Of a stretch of DNA of 64,000 bases, positions 27,818-37,050 are shown piece by piece (positions within the stretch are counted from its first letter, which is position 1; each line of letters begins with the position of its first letter). Below the pieces are notes generated by a model. It was not told where the DNA came from, did not search any database, and worked only from the letters and a program-made list of their open reading frames with translations. Where the stretch lies: contig JAQWSU010000006.1 of the NCBI GenBank assembly GCA_029243025.1, positions 62,001 through 126,000 on the forward strand. Reading direction: 5' to 3'. The DNA is from Pirellulaceae bacterium (GTDB lineage: Bacteria; Planctomycetota; Planctomycetia; Pirellulales; Pirellulaceae). Made by a program: the position numbers and the translations under genes.

Positions 27818-28717
27818 TTGAAGCTTGGCGAAACCACGATCGATGACACCTTCGCCGAAGCATTCGGCATGAAGTACAGCCGTCTTATCATTACAGCTCA
27901 TGATCAGCACTGGCTTGACGCGGCGATGCGAGAATTCACCGGATTCAGTTCATCCGTGATCGCATGTGATCTCGAAACGGGTGTCGAACTGCAAATACCG
28001 CCCGATTCAACACCGGACGGTCGCCCTGGAGCCTCCGTCTTGTGTTTTGGGTTTTCCCGCGATGCATTGGCAGAAGCGATCCCAATCCGCACAGGACAAT
28101 GCCTAATGACCTGTCCGAGCACCGCTGTGTTTGACGGCCTTGCGAATCAGGAAAAACGTATTCCATTAGGCAAACACATTCGTTTTTTCGGGGATGGTTT
28201 CCAGAAAAGCAAGGTCGTCGGCTCGCAGCGTTTCTGGCGTATCCCAGTCATGGACGGCGAGTTTTTGGTACAAGATCAGATCGGTGTTGCTCAAGGTGTG
28301 GCTGGCGGCAACATCATCATCCAAGCCACTACCCAAGTCGCTGCTTTAGAATCCGCCGCACGAGCCGTCTCAGCGATCACCGGTTTGGCAGGCACCATCA
28401 CCCCCTTCCCAGGGGGCGTTGCTCGCAGCGGAAGCAAGGTAGGATCGAAGTACAAGGCACTCAAGGCATCGACCAGTGACCCCTACTGCCCCACACTACG
28501 AGGCCGCGTAGCAACAAAGTTGTTCGATGGAGTGAATAGCGCGCTAGAAATCGTGATTGACGGTGTCGATGAAGCCGCGGTGGGCGAAGCAATGTCCGTA
28601 GGGATGCGCGCGGCGGCGGGAGACCAGATTGTTGCAATCAGCGCGGGTAATTATGGCGGGCAACTCGGAAAGCATCATTTTCACCTGCAAAAGCTCTGTG
28701 ATTCGAACAACCTGTGA
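27818..28717 (+). CDS. ftr: Formylmethanofuran:tetrahydromethanopterin N-formyltransferase
   Basis: Transfers a formyl group between methanofuran and tetrahydromethanopterin in the archaeal-type C1 pathway that methylotrophs and many planctomycetes carry for formaldehyde oxidation. The 299-residue length equals the family norm. Family segments include ETTIDDTFAEAFGMK at the N-terminus, the central GGNIIIQ and the C-terminal SAGNYGGQLGKHHF. The start is TTG 27818, supported by GGGAG 7 nt upstream. It is divergent from hemG and no other C1 gene (fhcABC, mch, mtdB) is adjacent, so the pathway is dispersed. The stop codon lies within a short tandem duplication. Confidence 0.93.
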   Translation: MKLGETTIDDTFAEAFGMKYSRLIITAHDQHWLDAAMREFTGFSSSVIACDLETGVELQIPPDSTPDGRPGASVLCFGFSRDALAEAIPIRTGQCLMTCPSTAVFDGLANQEKRIPLGKHIRFFGDGFQKSKVVGSQRFWRIPVMDGEFLVQDQIGVAQGVAGGNIIIQATTQVAALESAARAVSAITGLAGTITPFPGGVARSGSKVGSKYKALKASTSDPYCPTLRGRVATKLFDGVNSALEIVIDGVDEAAVGEAMSVGMRAAAGDQIVAISAGNYGGQLGKHHFHLQKLCDSNNL

Positions 28718-28724
28718 TTCGAAC
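28696..28724. repeat. 16-bp period duplication across the ftr stop codon
   Basis: CTGTGATTCGAAC occurs at 28696-28708 and again at 28712-28724. The ftr TGA stop (28715-28717) lies within the second copy, in a different reading frame from the first copy's identical TGA triplet. Confidence 0.8.
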
Positions 28725-28754
28725 CGGCCTCAGCATCGACGTGACAACTCCCGG

Positions 28755-30785
28755 CTACTCAAGGTCAGCTTCGACCGTCAGATCTAACCGTCGAAAGATG
28801 GGGGCATGACGGTAATAAACCTCAAGCGTACAGATGGCTAACGCCGTCATGTAAATCCGACCGCCCGCTTGAGCATGGGGACCGCGAGGCTGCCAACTGC
28901 CTGCCTCATGTCCGCTCTTTAATTGGGTCTGCACAAGAATTTCTCGGAGACGACGATTCCAACGCTCCCAATCTACGCCACCCGCATGATGCATGACTTG
29001 CGAAGCGTAGTACCAATAATAGATATTTGGTTTTTTGCGTTGGGGTGGAAACCGTTCCACCAAATTCGTGACGCCAGCTTGCATCCCAGGATCATCGAAT
29101 GTCCATCCTGTGTACATACGACACAAGATCGCTTCTGCCGTCATGACATGATCTGGCGAACGTTTTCTTTGATAGGAGTAAGAAAACCCATCACGGTCTC
29201 GGACAGTATCCAGATATTGGCCGGCCAATTCAAGCGTTTCCTCTGGAACCTGAAGTCCAGCGATACGAGCACTCTGCAACGCCATGACTTGCCAACCAAG
29301 CACACTCGTGTCACCCGCCTCACCAGGTCGATAACGCCATCCCCCCACCGGATGCTGCGCCTCCACAATGAAGTCAATCGCTCGCTGTGCGGGATCCCGC
29401 AACATTTCGTCGCCGGTCATCGCGTAGGCTTCGCACAAAACAATCGCCCCTTGTCCATGCGCATACATGCCAGAGGTACCTTGCGAGTCGATCCTCAAAT
29501 CGCCATTCGCTCCCTGATTTTCAATCAACCAGCGAAGGCCACGAGCAACTTGATCTCGATAGATCCCTGTCAGGTGGGTCTGGCCAGCACCCAAGAACGG
29601 CAACAAACTTAAAGAGGTTGCCGCCGAGTCGCTCACAATGCTGCCCCGCCCCTTGCAGCGACCTCGACACGTTTCGCAGTGGGCAAAACGATCTAAACTC
29701 CAACTGCCATTTTCGCTCTGATGCCGTGAGAGCCAGCGCAGACCGCGCGCTACAGCCGCCTCGGTCAACGTCGTGCCACCTTCACGCTTCACCATTTCCA
29801 CCCGAACGCGAGGATCGCGAACTGCAAACGTTCGTTGGGATTTAGCTGATCCAATCGTCTCTCTAATTTTTTCCAATGGAGCAAGATAAGGATCATCGGC
29901 ATTCGCGTCCAAACGGATCTGCCGCGCTTCTTGATCCGCCAAGACTAACGCCTGCTTTTGCCGCTGGTTACGCGGCCGATCCTCCTCCGGAACCGGCAAA
30001 TCATAGTCGGGTACTACATCGGGTTTGACTTCGACCCGCCCTCCTTCCCGAACATCGCGACTGACAGCCGTCGACAGCAAAATCTGTTTCAGCGAGGATT
30101 CTTCCGACATCGTTAACAGCGCTAACAGAGTCAACAAGCCCAAGTGCAACAACAAACTAACGAGCCAAGCCGGAATGTCGGTCAAGAGTGTTCCCAGGCT
30201 CCGCCGGCGAGCGGGCACAACCGACGCACGAACAGTGCGACTCGGCTGGCGCGGAGGCTCTCGCAATACGGTCGCGGCTTGTACCGGCACCGCCAACTTG
30301 ACCGCCGGTCGGATGTGGGGTGATTCGTAGCCCGCGCCAGGACTCACAGTACGACGGTCGTTGCCCTTCGCAGGTCCGCGCGAGCGTAGCGGACGATCCA
30401 ATGAGCCAGTGGATCCGCCCGCAGCCAACACGGGACGACGACTCGGCGCCCGATGTTCGATTAAACGCCGTTGAAGCTCCGTCAACTCGATACTAATTCC
30501 ACAGGACCAACAATCAGCCAACATCAACCAGACTCGAATCGCCATCGGAGCGCCGCAATCGGGGCAATCACAAAGGATCGAGTTACTATCGATCTCGATC
30601 CCATTCAGGGACGCGACGCGAACCATGTGCTTCGCTCGGGGCTCCCGATCTAAATAATTCAGGGGTAACGGTCCGGAGGAATTTAAATCAAGAACGGGCA
30701 GCGGCGCAGCGGGCGGATTGAAATCCCCAGCACTCGGGTCGAGCGTCGAATCGCCGTCTTCTGAACGAAAAAACTGAGAAGCCAT
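28755..30785 (-). CDS. Membrane-anchored zinc-ribbon/terpenoid-cyclase-fold protein
   Basis: A 676-residue protein of unknown function with three visible parts. A cytoplasmic N-terminal region has a zinc-ribbon-like CDCPDCG...CWSCG (about 70-98). One hydrophobic helix, IPAWLVSLLLHLGLLTLLALLTM, sits near residues 200-225. The large C-terminal domain (about 345-640) has the alpha-alpha barrel repeats of prenyltransferase/squalene-cyclase-like proteins (GLRWLSRHQSENGSW, DSAATSLSLLPFLGAGQTH, GLRWLIENQGANGDL, AQHPVGGWRYRPG). This architecture recurs in planctomycetes. The cyclase acid motif DxDD is not seen, so I do not expect squalene cyclisation. An extra CETCRGRC Cys cluster lies near residue 367. 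Confidence 0.82.
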   Translation of the reverse strand: MASQFFRSEDGDSTLDPSAGDFNPPAAPLPVLDLNSSGPLPLNYLDREPRAKHMVRVASLNGIEIDSNSILCDCPDCGAPMAIRVWLMLADCWSCGISIELTELQRRLIEHRAPSRRPVLAAGGSTGSLDRPLRSRGPAKGNDRRTVSPGAGYESPHIRPAVKLAVPVQAATVLREPPRQPSRTVRASVVPARRRSLGTLLTDIPAWLVSLLLHLGLLTLLALLTMSEESSLKQILLSTAVSRDVREGGRVEVKPDVVPDYDLPVPEEDRPRNQRQKQALVLADQEARQIRLDANADDPYLAPLEKIRETIGSAKSQRTFAVRDPRVRVEMVKREGGTTLTEAAVARGLRWLSRHQSENGSWSLDRFAHCETCRGRCKGRGSIVSDSAATSLSLLPFLGAGQTHLTGIYRDQVARGLRWLIENQGANGDLRIDSQGTSGMYAHGQGAIVLCEAYAMTGDEMLRDPAQRAIDFIVEAQHPVGGWRYRPGEAGDTSVLGWQVMALQSARIAGLQVPEETLELAGQYLDTVRDRDGFSYSYQRKRSPDHVMTAEAILCRMYTGWTFDDPGMQAGVTNLVERFPPQRKKPNIYYWYYASQVMHHAGGVDWERWNRRLREILVQTQLKSGHEAGSWQPRGPHAQAGGRIYMTALAICTLEVYYRHAPIFRRLDLTVEADLE

Positions 30786-31210
30786 GCAAGGACAACTCCA
30801 TGAGCAAACGCATCAATCCACACGGCAAAAAATAAAGCTCCAGAACCCCTTGAGTGTATCCGACACCGAAGATTTCGTGAATGGAACGTGCAGAGGCCGG
30901 ATTCTCAACCTCCAACCTGCAAACAGACCACCCGCCGTATTCAAGGGAATTCTCACAAAGAGTTATGCGATGGCAGACAATTTCGAGCCAAATCGTTAAC
31001 ATAGAAAGGTCGCTACCAAGGAGTCTCCATCTTGGATTCCGATCGATCGGTCGGCAGAAGATTACCGATTTCCGCCAAACTTGCGGGCAACCCGTAGCGA
31101 TCGCGCAGCGGCATTTCACCTGGACTGGGCTAGGTGATCCACAACAAATCGACCGTGCCTGCCCAAACCAGCCGTTTTGCCACGGTTGCAGATGGCTCTA
31201 GGAGAGTTTG
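30786..31210. other. Divergent spacer, no supported gene
   Basis: About 425 nt between the start of the zinc-ribbon protein gene and moxR. A plus-strand open frame in the second half lacks family resemblance and a ribosome site. The region should hold promoters for both flanking genes, but I see no strong consensus. AGGAGA for moxR is at its end. Confidence 0.35.
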
Positions 31211-32152
31211 ATGGCAACTGATTCAGCCAGCTTGATTCATGATCTGGGAAACAACATCGCCCAGGTCGTCCTCGGCAAAGTCGAGGTGATTCGACTCTGC
31301 TTGGTGGCACTGCTATCCGGCGAACATGTGCTGTTGGAAGATGTGCCCGGCGTGGGCAAAACACTGGTTGCGAAAGCGTTATCCAAAAGCGTTAACGGCT
31401 CATTTTCTCGAGTTCAATTCACACCCGACTTACTGCCGAGTGACATTATTGGCAGCAGCATTTACGACGCAAACACAGGCAGCTTCGACTTCAATGCTGG
31501 GCCGATTTTTTCCAACGTCGTCTTGGCAGACGAGATCAATCGCACACCTCCCCGCACACAGAGCGCTTTACTGGAAGCGATGAGCGACGGCCAAGCTTCC
31601 GTCGACGGGACGACGCACCAACTACCAGAACCATTCATCGTCATCGCGACACAGAATCCGTTTGAGTTCGAAGGCACTTATCCGCTCCCGGAAAGTCAGC
31701 TCGATCGTTTCCTCATTCGGATCTCGATGGGTTACCCCGACCGTGATGAAGAACGTCAAGTTTTACTTAATCATCGCGATGCTGAACCGGTCAGCCTACT
31801 AAAGCCTGTTATCACGTCGGAGCAAATCGTCGAACTCCAGTCAGCCGTTCGGCAGATCACCGTCGAAGAATCAATTTACGACTATTTATTGGATATTGTG
31901 ACAGCGACACGAGAATGCAAGGAACTCCATGTTGGCGTGAGCACACGTGGAGCTATCTGTTTCTATCGAGCGTCTCAAGCGCTCGCAAAGATCGATGGTC
32001 GATCGTACGTCACGCCAGATGACATCAAGCATCTGGCCATTCCTGTGCTCGCGCATCGCGTGGTCCGGAAGGGATATTCAAACGGTAACCAGCGCGCGGC
32101 CGTGGAGAAACTTATCCAACGATTAGTCGAAGATGTACGGGCTCCCAGCTAA
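31211..32152 (+). CDS. MoxR-family AAA+ ATPase
   Basis: A 313-residue AAA+ chaperone-type ATPase that is thought to help assemble or activate proteins carrying von Willebrand A domains. Walker A is DVPGVGKT near residues 44-51, Walker B is LADEINRTPPRTQSALLEAM, and sensor 1 is FIVIATQNPFEFEGTYPLPESQLDRF. The ATG at 31211 has AGGAGA 7 nt upstream. It begins a same-strand trio with a DUF58 protein and a transglutaminase-like membrane protein, a conserved bacterial arrangement. Specific partner or substrate in this organism is not known. Confidence 0.95.
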   Translation: MATDSASLIHDLGNNIAQVVLGKVEVIRLCLVALLSGEHVLLEDVPGVGKTLVAKALSKSVNGSFSRVQFTPDLLPSDIIGSSIYDANTGSFDFNAGPIFSNVVLADEINRTPPRTQSALLEAMSDGQASVDGTTHQLPEPFIVIATQNPFEFEGTYPLPESQLDRFLIRISMGYPDRDEERQVLLNHRDAEPVSLLKPVITSEQIVELQSAVRQITVEESIYDYLLDIVTATRECKELHVGVSTRGAICFYRASQALAKIDGRSYVTPDDIKHLAIPVLAHRVVRKGYSNGNQRAAVEKLIQRLVEDVRAPS

Positions 32153-32241
32153 CCTTTCGAAGTACAGAAGTCTGAAAGGACTCGTACTCCGTTTGAATTG
32201 ACACCCAAACCATAGTTCACCACTTACGACGCCGGTTTCAG

Positions 32242-33465
32242 ATGGCAAAACGCATCCACATTTCCATTCCGAAAGAAACCTGGGTGTATCTCATGATTCT
32301 CGGTGTTGTGATCGTGGGTGCGATCATCCGTGAAATCAACCTTCTGATTATTCTCTCAGGACTCTTGTTTGGGCCGTTATGTATTAGCTGGTACTTGGTT
32401 CGTTCCACCTTAAAGGGGATCAAGATCGAGCGGAAATTCCCCAACTCCGTTTTCCCGGGTGAGCTTCTATTGGTTGACGTCGATCTCAAGAATGACAAAC
32501 GGCGACTGGATAGTTGGGCTTTGATTTACGGAGACGGAATTAGCCACGCCAATCCCAGGCGAGAGATTCCCCGCAAATCCGTTCAATGCTTAGTTCCCTA
32601 TGTGAAGGCAAAGGCCACCGAACGAACGACCTATCGTTGCCGACTCTGGGAACGGGGCCGCTATCGTCTGGGGCCAGCGGCACTTTCAACCAAAATGCCG
32701 TTGGGATTGTTACGCGGTGACACGACCATTTCGCGGACCGATGAATTTTTGGTGCTCCCGCAGATCGGCAGGTTGACGGGTCAATGGAAGCACTTAGTCC
32801 AGGTCGATCGACCCGGTCAACGGAGCTGGCATCGCAGGCAGGGCCAGATCGAGGGCGACTTTTATGGCCTGCGAGACTGGCGTTCCGGTGACTGTCGTCG
32901 CTGGATCCACTGGCGCTCATCGGCAAAACGAAATCAGCCGGTGGTCCGACAGTTTGAGCAACTCCGAACACGCGACTTCATCATCCTGCTGGACCTTTGC
33001 TTCGACGAAGCCCTCGATCCGGCAGCAAAACGGACCCAATCACTGGCCGCCGAACGGGCCATTAGTTTCGCAGCCACCGTCATCACAGAACAGGTGCACC
33101 AGGGCTCAGGACAGTTGACATTGGGCATCGCTTCCGAACAAGCTCGCATGATACGAGGACCTAGCAGCTCGGCGTTACTGAATGAATCTCTGGAGTTATT
33201 GGCTGAAGCTCGCGCAACCTCAACAGATTGTTTGAATGACTTACTTTCACAAGTGATCGGTCAACTGAATCGAGACGATCAAGTCGTCTTGGTTTCAACT
33301 CGCAAGACCGGCTTTCTCGATCCGACGCGAATTGCTGGCGATCAAATTGACTCTGAGCAGCGCACCCGCTTCGCTCAATCAATCTGCATCGACACTTCCG
33401 ATCCATCGTTTTCGGAGCTATTCGAAATCGATGCTCTCGAGGAGCTTGCCAGCTCGGACAAATAA
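32242..33465 (+). CDS. DUF58 domain protein
   Basis: A 407-residue membrane-anchored DUF58 protein. Two N-terminal hydrophobic helices (about 15-30 and 33-52) precede a beta-rich segment. The DUF58 signature GDFYGLRDWRSGDCRRWIHWRSSAKRNQPVVRQFE follows near residue 210, and then a VWA-like region starting FIILLDLCFDEAL. It lies between the moxR gene (89 nt upstream) and the transglutaminase gene (5 nt downstream). The 5-nt spacing implies coupled expression with the latter. The MoxR ATPase is the likely functional partner; the process involved is not established. Confidence 0.93.
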   Translation: MAKRIHISIPKETWVYLMILGVVIVGAIIREINLLIILSGLLFGPLCISWYLVRSTLKGIKIERKFPNSVFPGELLLVDVDLKNDKRRLDSWALIYGDGISHANPRREIPRKSVQCLVPYVKAKATERTTYRCRLWERGRYRLGPAALSTKMPLGLLRGDTTISRTDEFLVLPQIGRLTGQWKHLVQVDRPGQRSWHRRQGQIEGDFYGLRDWRSGDCRRWIHWRSSAKRNQPVVRQFEQLRTRDFIILLDLCFDEALDPAAKRTQSLAAERAISFAATVITEQVHQGSGQLTLGIASEQARMIRGPSSSALLNESLELLAEARATSTDCLNDLLSQVIGQLNRDDQVVLVSTRKTGFLDPTRIAGDQIDSEQRTRFAQSICIDTSDPSFSELFEIDALEELASSDK

Positions 33466-33470
33466 AAACG

Positions 33471-35828
33471 ATGGAACACACAACACCCAACCCAACGGCT
33501 GACACATCGATCAAGATAGAATCGTTATTGCAAATAACGGTTTTGACTCTCGTTGTACTCAGCACATTATTACTCTCGATGGGACAACAGAAGCTAATCT
33601 ATGCTTTTGCCGCGTTAGCTGCCGCGGTAATCTCGTTCACAGTGACCGACATGAAAGGCTACCTGCAGCTTGGCAGCAAAGCGGCTTCGGTCGCTTCCCT
33701 CCTGGCCTGTCTGCTGCTACTGGTCCAAGTCGTTCGCAATGTGGAACAGAGCCAACTTTTGAATGTGGCAAATATGCTGGTTTGCCTGCAGATCATCTTG
33801 ATGTTCGAAAAGAAGAACGACCGCATTTATTGGTCGCTCCTCTCGCTCAGTCTTCTGCAAGTCATTGTGGCAGCAGCCCTCAATCTGGGGTTATTGTTTG
33901 GAATTCTCCTCGGCATTTACATGCTGATCGCGGTAGCAGCACTCACCTTCTTCCACGTATTTCGAGTAACAAGACCCTTCACAAGTACCAGCCGAGAGGC
34001 AACTCATCACGTCGGAGATGGGATGCCTGCCGGCGGCTTGATCGTGACGGAAGAAGCCGATGCTGCGTCGCGAATCCTGAATGGCAGCTATGTCAATCGT
34101 CTTGTGTGGATGGTTTGCGTAACAACCCTTTCGACGATCGTCGTGTTCTATGCCATTCCGCGCTTCAACAACAATCCCTGGGAAAGCCCCACTCAAGACA
34201 CCTCAACGGTAGGATTCACGAACCAAGTCGATCTAACGGATATGTCTCGAATCCTAGAGAGTCCGGAACAAGTGATGCGGGTTGAGTTTTCGACATTGGG
34301 AGGCGAACCCTACCAGATCGACACAGAACCTTATTTACGCGGCACGGTCCTTTCCGAATACCGCGAAGACGGTGGATTTTGGCGTGAGTTCAAAACACCG
34401 CAAGCCATCCGCTCGATCAACAACCGGGATGAACCGGACATGTCCCAAGTCGTTTTACAACGCATTACGCTGCAGCCCGGCTCGCATTCCGTACTGTTCA
34501 ATGTGGCACCCTGCTATGCGGCTTTCGCCGACACTCCCGCGGATTTGCAACTTAACGAACATACGCGCCAGTTGACGCCGAGTGAAAACGACAACTCGAA
34601 CAAGGGCACCTATCGATACACCCTTTCCACTACTGCATTTCGGAATGGATGGCAAAAAGACTTGATCCCTGTGCTCCGCCCCCTCGCTCAAGCCCACGGT
34701 GATCAGTCACGGGAAATCTACACGCGCGAAGAATGGCTCCAAAAGTCACCTCAAGTCACCGCAATCGCAGAACAAGTGTTGGTTGAACAAGGACTAACAG
34801 AAACGAATTCCTTTTTCCGCGCAAAATCTCTCGAAGAACACTTCCAAGTTTCCGGACAATATTCGTATTCACTCGATGGCAGCCAAGAACGAAATCCGGA
34901 ATTAGATCCCATCGAAGACTTTGTTGCCAATCATCGCACTGGACATTGTGAGTATTTTGCCAGTGCGTTAACGCTGATGTTACGCAGCCAAAGAATTCCC
35001 GCTCGGATTGTTGTCGGCTACAAAGGCGGAGACTTCAATACGCTCGGCAATTACTACATTGTGCGACAGTTACACGCGCATGCCTGGGTCGAAGCCTTCC
35101 TACCTGCCGAGGAGATTCCCGCTGACGAACTCGATCCATTAGACGATTACAGCCAGGGAGCTTGGTTACGCTTGGATCCGACGCCGATGGGAATCGACCA
35201 GGTTGCAGATGACCGCGGACTGAAAATCATCACGACCGTCAAAGAATTGCTTGATTACTGCCAAGTTCTCTGGGATGACTACGTCTTAGGCCTGAACTCG
35301 AATCGACAGCGGCAAGCCATCTATGAACCCTTGACGCGTAATTTCCGGACACTAGGACAATGGCTCTTCGATCATGAAGCCTGGCAGGCAAGATTTCAAC
35401 AGATACAAGTGATGCTTCGATCGCCCCAGACTTGGCTGTTGCTAAGCATCGTCACCTTCATCATCGGCTCCGCCTATTTCGGCCGAAATGGCTTGAGACG
35501 CATCGCGAGAGCGATACGCCCTCACCTCCCCCAACAAGGCTGGGTCCGGAGACGACGCGGCCAGAGATTAGATCTTTACGATCAAATGGAACGAATGCTG
35601 GCTCGCCACGGTTTTCGACGAACTTCGAAGCAAACCGCCTACGAGTTTGCAGAAGCCACCGGCGGTCAACTCGCCGAAACACCCATCGTGCACTTGGCGG
35701 GCGTTCCCCGACGTGTTACCAATGCCCATTATCGAGTACGCTTTGGCAAACAACGCTTGGGCTCCGACGAGTATCGCGAGCTTCAGCTTGCCCTCGGCAA
35801 ACTCGAAAAAGCACTCTACGGGTACTAG
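33471..35828 (+). CDS. Transglutaminase-like membrane protein (TgpA/DUF3488 type)
   Basis: A 785-residue integral membrane protein. Residues about 20-170 form six or seven hydrophobic helices (DUF3488 region), followed by an external segment and a transglutaminase-like Cys-protease domain. The triad residues are visible: Cys in HRTGHCEYFASALTLMLRSQ near residue 493, His in LHAHAWVEAF, and Asp in WLRLDPTP. Another membrane helix near 650-670 leads to a cytoplasmic tail. It is the third gene of the moxR-DUF58 trio. The Pseudomonas homologue TgpA is essential, but its substrate is unknown, as here. Confidence 0.92.
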   Translation: MEHTTPNPTADTSIKIESLLQITVLTLVVLSTLLLSMGQQKLIYAFAALAAAVISFTVTDMKGYLQLGSKAASVASLLACLLLLVQVVRNVEQSQLLNVANMLVCLQIILMFEKKNDRIYWSLLSLSLLQVIVAAALNLGLLFGILLGIYMLIAVAALTFFHVFRVTRPFTSTSREATHHVGDGMPAGGLIVTEEADAASRILNGSYVNRLVWMVCVTTLSTIVVFYAIPRFNNNPWESPTQDTSTVGFTNQVDLTDMSRILESPEQVMRVEFSTLGGEPYQIDTEPYLRGTVLSEYREDGGFWREFKTPQAIRSINNRDEPDMSQVVLQRITLQPGSHSVLFNVAPCYAAFADTPADLQLNEHTRQLTPSENDNSNKGTYRYTLSTTAFRNGWQKDLIPVLRPLAQAHGDQSREIYTREEWLQKSPQVTAIAEQVLVEQGLTETNSFFRAKSLEEHFQVSGQYSYSLDGSQERNPELDPIEDFVANHRTGHCEYFASALTLMLRSQRIPARIVVGYKGGDFNTLGNYYIVRQLHAHAWVEAFLPAEEIPADELDPLDDYSQGAWLRLDPTPMGIDQVADDRGLKIITTVKELLDYCQVLWDDYVLGLNSNRQRQAIYEPLTRNFRTLGQWLFDHEAWQARFQQIQVMLRSPQTWLLLSIVTFIIGSAYFGRNGLRRIARAIRPHLPQQGWVRRRRGQRLDLYDQMERMLARHGFRRTSKQTAYEFAEATGGQLAETPIVHLAGVPRRVTNAHYRVRFGKQRLGSDEYRELQLALGKLEKALYGY

Positions 35829-35885
35829 ATCGTTAATTCACTCGTCAGCCAGCCATGACCCTGGCGACCAAGGCCCTCTTACCAG

Positions 35886-35911
35886 CACACGCAGAAACCA
35901 CACGCAGAAAC
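35886..35911. repeat. 13-bp tandem duplication, two perfect copies
   Basis: CACACGCAGAAAC at 35886-35898 is repeated exactly at 35899-35911, in the spacer 17 nt before the YchF-like gene. Confidence 0.9.
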
Positions 35912-35928
35912 AATAGATCGACAAAAAC

Positions 35929-36957
35929 ATGAAGATTGGATTAGTTGGCTATCAAGGCTCCGGAAAAAGCACCCTGTTCGAGTTCCTGACCAGCGTCGCT
36001 CCCGACTTGTCGCTCAGTCACACAACACAAAGTGCAATGGCAACGATTCCAGATGAACGTGTGGAATCACTGTGCTCCATCTATTCACCAAAAAAAATCA
36101 CTCGTGCTTCACTCGAGATTGTTGACACCCCTGGCCTCAGCCGTACCCACGAAGGTAATGCAGCGAGACTGGGTCAAATTCGTGAGGCAAGTTGCCTGGT
36201 GCAAGTCGTCGGCGCTTTTGACGGCTCGGATTTCTCCAAGGATCTGATGGGCTTCGAAGAAGACCTCGTGCTGACGGATCTAGAGATCGTTGCCAACCGA
36301 GTGGAACGACTGAAAGACTCGCTGAGAAAACCAAGGCCAAACCGAGACGAACAACAAGCAGAATTGGAGGCTATTGAACCTATTCTCGCAAGACTTGAAG
36401 CCGGTGAACCGCTAAGCGGCTTCGAATTTACCGATGAACAACTCAAGGTCACTCGATCATTCCAACTCCTCAGCCAGAAACGACGGCTGGCCATCATTAA
36501 TGTCGCGGATGATGAAGTCGATCTCAAAAAATACAACGAATACTCGACCGACAATCGACCCGTATTTGCCGTCCCCGTCGGCCTTGAGGTCGAACTCTCT
36601 CGGATGGAAGAGGAAGAACGTGACGAATTTCGCCAGGAGATGGGAATCGCTGGTTTCGATCGAGACTCTTTAATCCGCAGCATCATGTCTCAATCAGGAC
36701 AGATGCTGTTCTTTACCGCCGGTGAGAAAGAAGTGCGAACCTGGCTGATTGCTCAAGGCGCGACTGCCGTCGAAGCCGCCGACAGCATCCACAGCGATTT
36801 GGCACGAGGCTTTATTCGTGCAGAAACGATGAGCTGCGACGATCTGTTCCGACTGGGCAGCGAACGTGAAGTCAAAGCAGAAAATCTCATGCGGCAAGAA
36901 CCCAAAGATTATGTCCTACAGAATGGGGACATCATCAACGTTCGATTCAGTGTCTGA
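35929..36957 (+). CDS. Divergent YchF/Obg-family GTPase with TGS domain
   Basis: A 342-residue P-loop NTPase. G1 is GYQGSGKST at residues 7-15, G3 is DTPGLS near residue 66, and a TGS domain ends the protein (DYVLQNGDIINVRFSV). It resembles YchF, the ribosome-associated ATPase/GTPase, but is clearly divergent: the usual NxxE base-specificity segment appears only as INVADDEVD. Residues about 110-190 form the helical insertion expected for the family. It follows the transglutaminase gene by 100 nt, with a short tandem repeat between. It is probably not the housekeeping YchF of the genome; its partner is unknown. Confidence 0.82.
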   Translation: MKIGLVGYQGSGKSTLFEFLTSVAPDLSLSHTTQSAMATIPDERVESLCSIYSPKKITRASLEIVDTPGLSRTHEGNAARLGQIREASCLVQVVGAFDGSDFSKDLMGFEEDLVLTDLEIVANRVERLKDSLRKPRPNRDEQQAELEAIEPILARLEAGEPLSGFEFTDEQLKVTRSFQLLSQKRRLAIINVADDEVDLKKYNEYSTDNRPVFAVPVGLEVELSRMEEEERDEFRQEMGIAGFDRDSLIRSIMSQSGQMLFFTAGEKEVRTWLIAQGATAVEAADSIHSDLARGFIRAETMSCDDLFRLGSEREVKAENLMRQEPKDYVLQNGDIINVRFSV

Positions 36958-37050
36958 CCCAATAATCAGCCTGTTCAACGAAAAATGCGTCTCTTACCCC
37001 ACCCACCCCACCACAAACAGCAGCCCCAAAAGGGGTCAGCACCACCCACC

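Noticed and set aside
28755-30785. Annotation as a squalene-hopene cyclase
   Set aside because: Only the alpha-alpha barrel repeats are shared; the catalytic acid motif is not visible, and the zinc ribbon plus single membrane helix do not fit that enzyme.
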